NCBI GenBank assembly: GCA_030549495.1
Contig: JAUIRK010000928.1
Location: forward strand, 385,001 to 449,000
Source of the DNA: Nectonema munidae
Lineage: Eukaryota > Nematomorpha > Nectonematoida > Nectonematidae
DNA: 64,000 nt
Direction: 5' to 3'
The notes under the pieces were generated by a model, which made no database searches, had not been told where the DNA came from, and was given only the letters and a program-made list of their open reading frames with translations. How positions within the stretch are numbered: position 1 is the first letter of the stretch; every line of letters starts with the position of its first letter. The translations under genes and the position numbers were made by a program. Positions 49,301-59,427 of this stretch are shown here, piece by piece.

Positions 49301-52300
49301 TGTAATTTGAACACTTTGTATGAGTGAAGTAGTTGTGCATATTTAGGACACGGGGATCTAAAATTTGGGAAATAATTAAAATCCTATCTAAACAATTAAA
49401 AATCTTACTTATAGTTCGCTTCCATCTTGTGCAACGTTTTCGCATAAATGTAGGAAATTAATTCAAAATTAAAAAAGAGTTTGAAGATCGATAAAATGTC
49501 TTTCATATTTTTAGCCAATCCTTTAGGACCAGGAGGTTCCAGAACAATATTTCGAATATTTAAGCTTTCAGGTCTCCCTGCTCCTTGATGTTTCGGGTCT
49601 CTAGTATACTCTGTTGCATCGGGAGCAACCAAAGTTTCATCAAGTAATTCCTCTTCACTTGTGTAAGAAGATATAGAAGATTCGGTGTCTAAGCTATTGA
49701 AGGAGGAGAAGGAGTCAGTAGACAAAGAAGAAGAAGAAGACATCATAAAGGAAAGAATGAAAATCAATTTATTCCAAGTGAGAAAAAACGCACGGCTCAA
49801 GAAATAAGAAACACGAGTTTGAGCGTGAAACAAAGTGATCAAAATGGTACAAGGTTTGAATAGTTGAGATCAGAAGTGAAGAAGTAAATTACATACATAT
49901 ATAAAATGTTTTTAAAATCGTTTATGATCCTTTATTGCTTATTATTCTTGACAAATTGAAGAGAAACGTCATCACAACGCGTATTGATGTTGTTCATAGC
50001 TTCATATCTTTTATACAATAAACAAATCAATCCCAATAACAAATCTCATCATGACATTGCCAAGTTTATTTATGACACGATATGTGGCATTTCAAATATA
50101 AGGATACTATGACGCAAATAGACCAGAAGTGAAGAAGTAAATTACATACATATATAAAATGTTTTTAAAATCGTTTATGATCCTTTATTGCTTATTATTC
50201 TTGACAAATTGAAGAGAAACGTCATCACAACGCGTATTGATGTTGTTCATAGCTTCATATCTTTTATACAATAAACAAATCAATCCCAATAACAAATCTC
50301 ATCATGACATTGCCAAGTTTATTTATGACACGATATGTGGCATTTCAAATATAAAAATACTATGACGCAAAGAGATCAGAAGTGAAGAAGTAATTACATA
50401 CATATATAAAATGTTTTTAAAATCGTTTATGATCCTTTATTGCTTATTATTCTTGACAAATTGAAGAGAAACGTCATCACAACGCGTATTGATGTTTTTC
50501 ATAGCTTCATATCTTTTATACAATAAACAAATCAATCCCAATAACAAATCTCATCATGACATTGCCAAGTTTATTTATGACACGATATGTGGCATTTCAA
50601 ATATAAAGATACTATGACGCAAATTTATCACAATTGTTCGATACCTTTCATCATACCATTGCTCAATATTTATGGCATATGTCATTGCATTACAAATTTG
50701 AAGTATTTATGACGTGAATCAATGAAAGAAATTATTTATGCTTTATACCAATTTTTGATACATTTACAGCAAAAAGTTGTAATATAAATTTTGTATGATA
50801 TAATCACCAAAAAAAACAAAGTCCGGTTAAATAAAGAAAATTTACTTACAAATTAATTTGTGAAAAAGAATGATTTTTCTCAACCGAAAAACTTTTTGAT
50901 CGTTGCTATATATAAAAATTAATAATTATTATGCTAAGTACTATAGTAGCTTTTGAAATAATCTAACTCAAAATTTATTATGTTTTTTATACTAATTTCA
51001 TAATAATATAGATGGCGTTAAATTAAAAATTAAAAACTTCCATAGATTTTTTAATATTTAGTTTTTATTTTGTTAAACAACAGAAAAACAACTATTAAAT
51101 ACTAAACTATATTAAAAAAAATTTGTAATCGTAATAGATAAGAAAAAAAAATTGGACAAAAATGTCATAGAGTCCGTCATCCGTGTTATATTTTATACGT
51201 CCGTCAAGCGAGGGTTAATCATATTTATGCCAAGCTTTGGCATCAAAATAATATCGTTACGAATAATATTCGAAAGATGAATCTGACAAGTTTCTTGACT
51301 TTAGGTTTATAAGAAGACAATGCATAAAACTAATCACTATGAACTTCCTATTGATTCCATTGCTTGATTTGCATCAAAATTGCTGTCCAAAATTATATCT
51401 GGCTAAGATATCTCGTTTAAAAAGGCATCATATTTTCCCAGATAATATTTTTAAATTTCTATACTTTTAAGTATATTATATCGGTAAACTAGAAAATAAC
51501 TTGCTACTTTTTAAGAAATATCTGTTTATTCATTTGTTTCTTTTTTCAGCTTGCCTACGCACCCTTGAGTTTATTTTAAGCACATCTAGGTGGTGCGCCC
51601 CACAATTAGGGAATCAGTGGTCTAGACACTGCTATTTGAAGAGAATATAAAAAAAATTTCATTGCGAGTCTAGTAGAGATATTCTTCTTCAATCATATAG
51701 CGAATGCGATAGTCCTTCCTTTTAAACGTTGTTTAAACTTTAAACGAACATAAGAGAAGTATATAAATGAGAGATCGTATTCGTAAGTCTTATAGAATTT
51801 TTCTAAAATTTAGAAGAACAAGAACAAGAAATACAAAAGAAGAGAATTTTCATTTAAATTCACTAAAGATATATAATAATATGTTTAATATATATTTTAC
51901 AATGTATAAGAAAGAGATGTGTTGACAATTTTTGATAAATCCTTAATATGCGTTTCTTTGATTAATTTATTGTTTTATTGAGACGAATCCGCGCTCTAAT
52001 AATAATATGTAATTGTTCCAGTGAAATTGATTTTCTGAATTACGTTTGTATTTATGCACTGTGAATGGGATGCAGTTCATTAATTTTAATCGTGAAGCAC
52101 TATTGAATGCAGTCTATGACGTTTATATAAACACCCTCTTGAAGCGTTCGCACTTGTGATTCGTTGCAGTTTCAAAAGCTGAAAGTTGCTTCGATTGCTT
52201 CCTTTCATTACCGTAGTACATACTCGCGTATCATGCGACCGAAAACCACAAATCAAATATTCGATTCTTCACAGATATGTCAACCAAATTTAGCTTAGAG

Positions 52301-55300
52301 AAAAATGAAAAATTTTTAGAAATTTTTTATTTATTTTCTGATAAGTCGTAGTCTTTTTGCGTCACGTTATGACAGTATGCACCCTTTCTTTTCTAAAAAA
52401 ATGAAACAAAACATTTATAAAGATTTCGTTATACTCGATGAAATCAAACAAGGAAGATTTTTTGAAAATGAGCAACATAGCCTAAAAATCATGATGTCAG
52501 CAATATTTGAGAACGTCATGAAGTTACTAACATGACAAAAATCTACAAAAAATATGCTAACAATCTATCCGTAGATAAGTTTAAAGTCTTCGCACTTCCA
52601 ATGCACCCTACCTCAACCTACGCCTCTGCCATAACAAAGCATGAAATATGTTGATGTCATCGTATAAAAATCAACTGAACACTTAGTAGTCACTGAACAA
52701 AGCAGTTTCAGCATGTAAAAACTGCACGCACGAAACATTTTTCGTTGAGCGCCACTGGAACTTTTGCCCTGAGCACCATATAGGCTTATGGGAGCTCGGG
52801 TACAAGTCATATAAAAATTTGTTACGCTGGGTAATAGCTTTCTGCAATTGTGACTATCCAAGATGATGTAACTATTTTCTAAAGGTCCTTTATAAATGAG
52901 GGCTGCTTTAGATCGTAGATTTTTGAATTCCAATCTAAATTTTAACTTTAGGAGTTACGCGCAGACAACATATAGTGTGATGTGCAGTTGAATAATGCGT
53001 TATGTAGAACTCTATGAAAACGCGGCCATCTCTGTCTCTTGTGTCATCTTGGATCTCGCAACACACTATTGCCCACAATGTTGAAATTATAAATGAATAT
53101 TACATCAACCAGGATAAAAATATTGCAAAATACAAATCGATATGCAGTAAAAGAGGCTTTGAATAAGTTTTCTGTCGGGTTTAACATTGTACTATGAATT
53201 CTACATATTTTTGTCAATTTTTTTAATCCAAGCAGAAGCATGAAATGAGATTTAGCATTTTAACAGGAGAAAAATTATTGGTTGTGAAGAAGGCACGAAA
53301 TGCAAGTACACAATCGCACTTTCATTGCTTGAGTGAAAGTAATAATAACTGTTTACGGAGTAATGTGAGCAAAAAGCAAATCAATCAAAAGAAGAAACTC
53401 ATCATCATCATATTCATCATTGTGGTTCTCTACTTTGTGTGCTGGAGTCCTGTCTACGTCATCAATTTGTGGGTAAGTTGACTACTACTACACTACACTT
53501 TAAGGATGGATTAGTGAGAAGCATGTGATTTCTCTTTTTCAGGATGTTCTCATAGTTAGGTAGTGGTCTATATTTTCAGTGTGATTTCATCTACGGTAAA
53601 TTCATATTTTTTATATTTTTAACTGTAGAAACTAATTTTAATTTTTTTTATTGAAAGGGTCATTTATTATTATTTTGTAATTTTATATTTTGCGAAATCA
53701 AACTTTTTTTATTATTTTAAGGTTTTTTAAATTACATAAAAAATTTTTGTCTAACAATGATTTAACAAATCTCTTTTCAAATATATTTTAGATTGGAAAG
53801 TGTTGTTAAACTTTATTTCATAGACACAACTAAATTTTATAAAAAATGAAAAAAAAAGAAAGGTGTAAAATTTCTATTAATAATGAAATTCTATTAATGT
53901 GTATAATGATCTATACACAAAATTTTTTAAGTTTAGTTAATTATAAAATTAAATATTTACTTTCATAAGGTATAAAGGGAGCTTCAATGGTTGTTGTTAG
54001 GCTGTACCTCCCAGCTTTTAACAGATCAAGGTCGGGTGTTCGATCCCCAAGGAGATTGTTTTTTAACCCTTCGGGCCCATTTTTACTATTATGGAATTTA
54101 AATTTATTCAAACTCTAGTTTGGAACTAAAAAAACATACTACCTTTTTTGACATTAAATAATAATTTTATATAATAAAGTTATGATGATCTTTTAAAATA
54201 ATTATTAAAGTTGATCTAAAAATTATGTAGCAAAAAAAGTAACCAATTTTAGGATCCATAAAGCATAAGTTGAACACACAATTTTGTTCTCATGCATGAA
54301 AATAGGTAGTGGATCATGCATATTACACACCGGGAACTGAATTTATAAATTTTAGTCCTATAGGCTTTGCAAGGTTTGTGCAAATCACATATGGTCGGAT
54401 CGAATGTTATGAATTCCACAATTTGTTGACCAGGTCATTTCTATCTTTCCTTCACATTATGGCACAATTATTTGAAGGCAACATGAGAAACAATTCTCCA
54501 ACAATTCTACGCATTCATCAACTTTATAATACAGCTAATTTTCTTTCAGCTAATTTTTACCTTACTCGTTTTTTTGTGAGTGCTTATTTGGCTTTTTTTT
54601 TTTACCTTTTTGAAAATGCTAAGAATTCTCCTCAAAATTCCTGAATCTAGAATTATTGAAAGTGAGCAAACTTCTCTTTCTAATGGTGAAAAGATCATTT
54701 CTTTATACCTTCGAGTTTCAGTTCAAGCTCTAATGTGTGTGATCCCCACTACCACTTTGCAACTTATCTGAAATTTTTTCAAAAGACAAAAAGCAAAATG
54801 GATTTGTTCCTCACAAAAAACTATAGGACGTTGTAAAGGAGTACACATAATCACTTCCAAACGTGGCGTTACAAGATATGATCAGCATTTTCATTATTTT
54901 TTTTCTAGAAATATATGTAGTTCGATAATTGAAAATACAAAAAAAATTTGTTGATATATTTTGGAAACAATGGGTTAGTATAGATAGATGAAATAGAACT
55001 TGTGGCTATTTTGGTGTTTTGCTTTTACTTGGGGTCTATAAGTCAAAAAATGGGGCCCCTAAAAATATGGAGTATTGAAAGTGGAATGCCAATTTTTCTT
55101 GTCATAATGTCTAGACATAATTTGAACAACTCTGTGCTTCTATGAGATTTGATGCCTCAACGAAGGAACGCAGATAAATTTACAGCGATTAGAGAGGTGT
55201 GCGAAGAATGGAGTGCAGTTTTAGAAAAGTATGAATTTTTTGTACTGGAGATGAGCAACTGAAAAGTTTTTAGAGAGGCTGCTTTTAAATAATTTATGCC

Positions 55301-58235
55301 AAAAAAATCAGGAAAATATGGTGTGATTCGCAATTACATTATGTATGACGAATAAAACCATATTTAGGTAAGAATGTTGTTTCAGTTTTAGTATAATTTA
55401 GCCAAAAATGTCGTGTTAGAGCTAATAAAAGGGTTGCAAGTTCATAACTGCTTTGAAAGCCTTTATAATATTTACACAAATTCATAAAGAATATCAAAAA
55501 AATTGTTCCTATACAAAGCCTCTTTTTCTTGATATATTGGGGAAGCAGTTAGAAATGTCTCATATCGAAAGAAGGAAAACTATCTATAAACTTGTCTTCT
55601 AAGTGTTCACAGTGTGAAAAATCGGACAACTTTGATTCAGTATGTTTGAAAGGTAAAAATTTTGTATGCTCAAAAGATGTGGCTTGAATTTTTTTGTTTG
55701 TATATGCTCATAATATTGAATAAAATTCTCTCTTTAATCTTGTTTTTTCCGTTAAACATTTTTGGGTTCTATTGGATCCGAAAGGATCAAAAAGGCTACT
55801 GAATTGAAGCGGTAATAACGGTGGACTCTTAAAAAACAAAAAAGCATAAAACGGTGATTAACCAGCTCAAGCATAATGCGAGCCGAGCATATAAGCCTTA
55901 CGGCTGAAAATGCGTTGGTATTCAACCAACCAACCAGGGTATAAAGTATATATAAATTATACTGAAAATATATAAAAATGTTTAAAATTGTTTGTCGATG
56001 CATTAAAACGTATGGATTTACCTCCAAACAACCACCTTATCAACAATGTCAAAATTTTGTTCTTTCTTGATCAAACAAGGGCTTGTAATACCAAGTTACT
56101 TGAGTTTGGCTCGAGTACATAAAGTTTTTTGAAGCTTCATTCAACTCGAAAAAGAGAAATCGAGTTAATTGTTTATTTTTCGGTTTTATACGCTTAACAC
56201 TCTCAGGTATTGATTTTCTAAAATCGATCATCTGCTATTCTTTTTAAATGGATTTTCATATAAGCAAACGTTTTTTTATTTCGTATATCACTTTAGTGAC
56301 CACGACACATTTACCTTTGCCATTGTGCATTTTAGAAAAACTCACAATTAAAGAATAGGATAAGTAATAATAAGTTTATTTAAATTGATTTGATTGTAAA
56401 GCAAAACAATTTGTTAAATATTAAAATTCTTTTATTATTATCTGCCGCTTCAAACCAAAGATCTTCAAAGAGAAATGATCCATCAGGATGAAGTATCTAT
56501 CCTCCATAGCGAATGTTATGCCTTTCACAAATACAAAATAAAGTAAGAACATATGGTAGAATCAATTTTCAATGAAAATCAATGAGAAAAAGAATTTTCT
56601 ACATATTTTTTAGATACATAATCTAAACAATTAACAAAAACATTCTAAGATTAAACAAAAACATCTTCTAAAAAAAAAAAAAGTCAAAAAAAAAATTTTT
56701 TCGTTTTTATTTTAGTCTAATTTGTTTTAGACGTTGAAGGCAGTTCGCCCGATATGCAAAGTTAACTAGTATGTTAAATGTTTTATAAAATATCATAAAT
56801 GCAAAATGTTTGCTAAGCGGAATATTTACTATCGAGGATATAAAATCATCAAATTATAAAAACTTAACTCTTAAACTTCTGTTTTCAGGCAGTGATAAGG
56901 CAAACTCAAGATTGCCTTTTTTGATCATTACCCTATTTTGAATTTTTGGAATTTTTAAGAACCCTAAATCATATATTAAGCAAGCATACGACCTGCAGGC
57001 CGATTCCCACATAAGGAGAGCTACAATGCGCCTGCACTGTAGATTTTTTATGTGTAGATTTTTGAATCTGATCGAAAAATCAAAACATTTTTACATGTAA
57101 TATATTTTATTATCTACCTTGTGATTTTGATGAAATTGAAAAAGAGAAGAATGTGGCTGGCGACATTCGTCCAAATTTTTAAATTTTCTCTTTTTTATAA
57201 AAAAAAATTTATACTAATTAAAAAAATAAATTTATAAATAATTTTTTATGAATTTAAAATTTTATATAAAGTTGGCTAAAAACTCAAATTAAACTTTTTT
57301 TGAGAAAAAATAAATTTATAAAGTTTATTTCAAAAAATTGTATCTTTTATTTTAATTATTTTGTTAGTTAATTATTTGCTTGTTAATTAGTTGGTTTTTT
57401 GGTTAATCCTTAAAAAATTTCTTTAAAAAGTTTCTCATTTCTTTTGAAAATTTTCTAAAGATATCAGAATTCAAAAAAATATTAATTTTCCATGGAAAAG
57501 TATATTCCAAATTCAGCAATATTTATTGAAAACGTAGCACACTTTTTTATAAGAATAAATTTAAAAAACTGTCAAAAAACGAAAAATTATAAATGAATAC
57601 AGTAAATAAATATAAATATTAAAAATAAATATGATAATATTTTCAGCTAAATCGCTATCGACCGAATAATAATGTATCGTCACTTTTTCATGCTTGGAAA
57701 ATAGCTGACCATATTCAAAGAATATGTTGGGAAAAGTATTACAAAGTCGGGTTTGATACTAATGATGATTTTAAGAAAAATTTGAGTCCATAGATACACC
57801 GCATAAAATACAAAAATATTTCGTCAAAAAAACAGAAAAAAGAAACGCAATTTTATTAGTTACAAGTACCAGAACATGAAAATATGGTTGCAATGGCGTT
57901 TTTAAAATATATGATATAATTACACAAGAGATTGTATTATATAATAGTTAAAAAAAATTAAAATAAAGTATAAAAAGTTTCCGTTATGTTGAATTAATTA
58001 ACCTTATTCATTGAAACAGGCGCTACATTCACGAGAAACGCTTATGCGATGCTTTTCAAGCAAACACTTTTCCATGATTCACTTGATATCCTACGTTTCG
58101 TCGTGTTGCAATCCAATCACTTACTGTCTGCTAAGCGAAAACTTTCGTCACTACTTCCTCAAGACCTTTGGCTGTTCTCACATTTCTCGCTTGAGCAGCC
58201 ACACCCACCTCACCATCACAGACTACAAATTATAA
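40267..58235 (+). CDS. Rhodopsin-family neuropeptide receptor, cholecystokinin-receptor-like, 5 exons, 360 aa
   Basis: Seven-helix plasma-membrane receptor, presumably coupling a peptide ligand to G proteins. Exons 40267-40384, 43595-43786, 46128-46478, 53267-53472 and 58020-58235 join with consistent phases (1,1,1,0) to 360 codons plus TAG/TAA-type stop at 58,233. Landmarks: two N-I-S glycosylation sites in a short N-terminus (Asn3, Asn26); G40-N41 in helix 1; LALSD (Asp69) in helix 2; Cys96 and Cys170 for the extracellular disulfide; Trp148; Pro195; C279-W-S-P; N320-P-I-T-Y; Cys341 after helix 8. Subfamily clues: NKRMKTFTN, FIFG before Cys96, REIWP after Cys170, ISYVSSCCNPITY, all as in CCK-type receptors. 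Odd: the D/E before R121-Y122 is Leu. A related peptide-receptor class is possible; ligand unknown. Introns are full of DNA transposons. Confidence 0.88.
40497..40858. mobile_element. Dispersed repeat with TATCCCGATT ends, copy 2
   Basis: TGCCAACTTATCCCGATTAT and ATTTCGGGATAAAAATTTT match copy 1 at 14,739. The right end contains GTTGGCA, the inverse of TGCCAAC at the left. Lies in receptor intron 1. Confidence 0.6.
42388..43330 (-). mobile_element. Truncated piggyBac copy in receptor intron 1
   Basis: On the minus strand at 43,009-43,330 the peptide pieces AICGTVKDQTKR, then FIPHIIRS, LRTLKLWECES, LTAYIPRKHAHKNFKVMYLL parallel the transposase of the 47.8-kb element (SLCGTVTSNRRF, LKTLKLKECES, LSAYIPKKHATRNFKAVYIL). 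TTAACCCTCATAGTACG at 42,388 could be its left end. Most of the transposase is missing. Confidence 0.65.
43595..43786 (+). CDS. Receptor exon 2: helices 1-3
   Basis: Acceptor TTTTTCAG, donor CAAG|GTTTCT. Encodes NSFVIVTILVNKRMKTFTN, LALSDLGLSLFCLPL and FIFGIYICKCVSYLQ. The final G joins CC of exon 3 (Ala104). Confidence 0.92.
44345..45175 (+). mobile_element. hAT relic with transposase C-terminus in receptor intron 2
   Basis: At 44,748-44,945 the + strand encodes LRSTMPITVASGERGFSKLK, LIKTYLRSTVSQERPNSLTM, and after a one-base frameshift SIESEIAKDIDFENI. This is the hAT dimerisation region of the ZMYM/TTF-finger type (VA..ERSFSKLK.IKTYLRS.M.Q.RL). The right end near 45,120-45,175 has GGGCCCCGC repeats and CTAGCACCAGCC, similar to the 25,494 MITE. 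The left end is guessed from GGGCCCCC at 44,347. Confidence 0.65.
46128..46478 (+). CDS. Receptor exon 3: helices 3-5
   Basis: Acceptor CATTTAG, donor AACC|GTAAGC. Contains SISLLRYIVINDP (the DRY position reads LRY), helix 4 IIWLFSALSMLP, VACREIWPS in the second outer loop, and helix 5 FFIPFTIMAWTYFKIF. Confidence 0.92.
48042..49746 (-). pseudogene. piggyBac transposase (PGBD-like), two frameshifts, one 51-bp intron
   Basis: DDD transposase that cuts and pastes at TTAA. Read on the minus strand: start MMSSSSSLSTDSF (49,746), a Ser/Glu-rich acidic N-terminus, then a 51-bp intron (49,408-49,358, GTAAGA...TTTTAG) that restores frame into SPCPKYAQLLHSYK. The catalytic core has all three Asp: TIDEQL (49,027-49,029), VYTDRFFTS (48,793-48,795), KCGVDVAN (48,470-48,472). 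The C-terminus has CxxC pairs (CSKCISK, CEKCGVTVC, CSNCC). Single-base frameshifts occur near 48,765 (after SHQLAV) and near 48,458 (after VANK, in an A-run). These could be true decay or sequencing error, since the rest is intact. Confidence 0.9.
49872..50623. repeat. Three tandem copies of a 253-bp unit inside the piggyBac element
   Basis: AGAAGTGAAGAAGTAAATTA starts at 49,872 and 50,125, and again at 50,378 with one A lost. Copies are nearly identical and end at GACGCAAA. They lie between the transposase start and the right terminus, where promoter or transposase-binding sequence would be expected. Confidence 0.95.
50624..53266. other. Rest of receptor intron 3
   Basis: After the element's right end (51,218) there is a possible hAT end (GGGAATCAGTGGTCTAGAC at about 51,608). 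The remainder, including a 106-codon minus frame at 52,613-52,933, has no recognised domain. Confidence 0.45.
53267..53472 (+). CDS. Receptor exon 4: third inner loop and helix 6
   Basis: Acceptor TTAACAG, donor TGG|GTAAGT. The basic, Ser/Asn-rich loop is followed by KKQINQKKKL and helix 6 with VVLYFVCWSPVYVINLW. Confidence 0.9.
53977..54053 (+). pseudogene. tRNA-like sequence (tRNA-Lys-like or SINE)
   Basis: CAGCTTTTAACAG (a CTTTTAA anticodon-loop-like heptamer) is followed by GGTCGGGTGTTCGATCCCC, a good T-arm/B-box. The D-arm and acceptor stem are poor. It sits 10 bp from the left TTAA of the next piggyBac relic. Either a decayed tRNA or a tRNA-derived SINE. Confidence 0.4.
54063..55700 (+). 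mobile_element. Decayed piggyBac copy in receptor intron 4
   Basis: The left end TTAACCCTTCGGGCCCATTT resembles that of the 59.4-kb element. The + strand retains fragments GSISQKMGPLKIWSIESGMP, IMSRHNLNNSVLL, NADKFTAIREVCEEWSAVLE, REAAFK, then LFLDILGKQLEMSHIERRK and CSQCEKSDNFDSVC. They match in order the transposase at 60.2-61.8 kb. Many stops and an internal deletion remove the catalytic region. The right end was not identified. Confidence 0.7.
55701..58019. other. Rest of receptor intron 4
   Basis: Very AT-rich, especially 57,180-57,640. No feature recognised. Confidence 0.45.
58020..58235 (+). CDS. Receptor exon 5: helix 7, helix 8 and tail
   Basis: Acceptor GAAACAG. Contains SMIHLISYVSSCCNPITYC, then LLSENFRHYFLKTFGC (helix 8 with a possible palmitoylated Cys), and a short His/Ser/Thr-rich tail ending TDYKL. 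Confidence 0.92.
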   Translation, partial: ALHSRETLMRCFSSKHFSMIHLISYVSSCCNPITYCLLSENFRHYFLKTFGCSHISRLSSHTHLTITDYKL

Positions 58236-59427
58236 CAATCTCTCTTTGCTCAAGTATTTACACGCTGCGCGGTGTCCACTGAAACTTCTTCCATTAACTG
58301 GAGACACAAGGTACCTCATTTTTCCATATTTCTCTTAAATATTTGTACCTCGTAATTAGCTTCCACAATTTAAATGAAAATTACCTCATTAAAATACTGA
58401 AATTAAGTTTTCTCTTATTATTCAAAGGCATTCATTTGATCAGAACCCTTAAGATATTGTTGTTTTCATCCAGGAAAGCGCAGTTGCGTTAAAAAGAACG
58501 AGCAAAAGAGATTTGACAGCTGGATCGATCCAAGACCTTGGAGTATTAAATCCAGGCATCAAAAAACAACCGTACTCCTGTCCGATATTGACAAGAATTT
58601 GAGCTTCTTCAGAGCAATTAACTTTTGATACAAGAATGTAAACTAAATTTTCATAGCTAAGTGTGTTCACTTTGATGCTTGTGTCGCATTACTGAATTAT
58701 ATTCATCTAAGATAGTCAGTTTGTGTTCAGTATCTTGAATTGAAATCCTGCTTCAAGATTTTCTTTCTTTCAAAAAAAAAGGCATCTAAACTAACTTCAT
58801 GATAGAAACACTGCACATCAGCACAACTTTATAAAAAAATGCGCTATTTAAGTTTTTTTTATTTTGCAGATAATGAAGTTTCAACAAAGCCAACAACAAT
58901 CGTTCTAACAACTGCCAACATAATTTATCCTTCTTAAATCTCAAAGCCGTGATCTCATTGTGCTTTTTTTAACTTTGCATTCACATTTTTTTGAAAGCAC
59001 TCAAGGTTACGTTTGGGTAAAAGCAATTATTTAAGAATATTTTTAAAGAGTTCCTATTTTTTTATATTTTAAATGAATCGCAAATTATATATATATTTAA
59101 TAGAAATTTATTATTCAATAAAACACTATTTTTTTTATTTACAATTTATATCAATTATTATATAAAATCGGTTGAAGTATATCTTTTCAAATTTCGCGCC
59201 ATTTCGTAAAATCGCCATCTCCATTTTTAGCACGATTTTTAAGGTAGTAGGATAACCGTATCCATGATAAAGACTGTTGTTAATCATAATGAAAAGTTTC
59301 TATATTTTTTTAACAAAATGACTTAAAATGTAGCATCTATATTAGTTTTGTGGTTGATAGATTTTTAAATCATCGAACCGCGACAAAAATATGACTGAAA
59401 AATGGTAAAAACAAAATTTTTATTTCT
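58236..59427. other. 3' flank of the receptor gene
   Basis: Presumed 3'UTR and downstream DNA. A GT/AG pair (CACAAG|GTACCTC near 58,308 and TTCATCCAG near 58,473) could remove a 3'UTR intron. No further coding sequence. Confidence 0.4.

Larger units (their letters stand above)
47814..51218 (-). mobile_element. Near-intact piggyBac element, 3.4 kb, in receptor intron 3
   Basis: TTAA at 47,814-47,817 and 51,215-51,218. The terminal inverted repeat TTAACCCTCGCTTGACGGAC is identical at both ends over 20 bp. A second GACGGACTC(A/T)ATG copy lies inside the right end (about 51,165-51,180) and overlaps the left terminal repeat. It holds one transposase gene on the minus strand (48,042-49,746) and three 253-bp tandem repeats between the gene's 5' end and the right terminus. 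Matching ends suggest a fairly recent insertion. Confidence 0.92.

Noticed and set aside
52613-52933. 106-codon minus-strand frame in receptor intron 3
   Set aside because: No motif or conserved pattern; not joined to any other segment.
54309-54644. 111-codon + strand frame between piggyBac pieces
   Set aside because: No family recognised, no splice sites supporting it, and it lies inside a decayed transposon.
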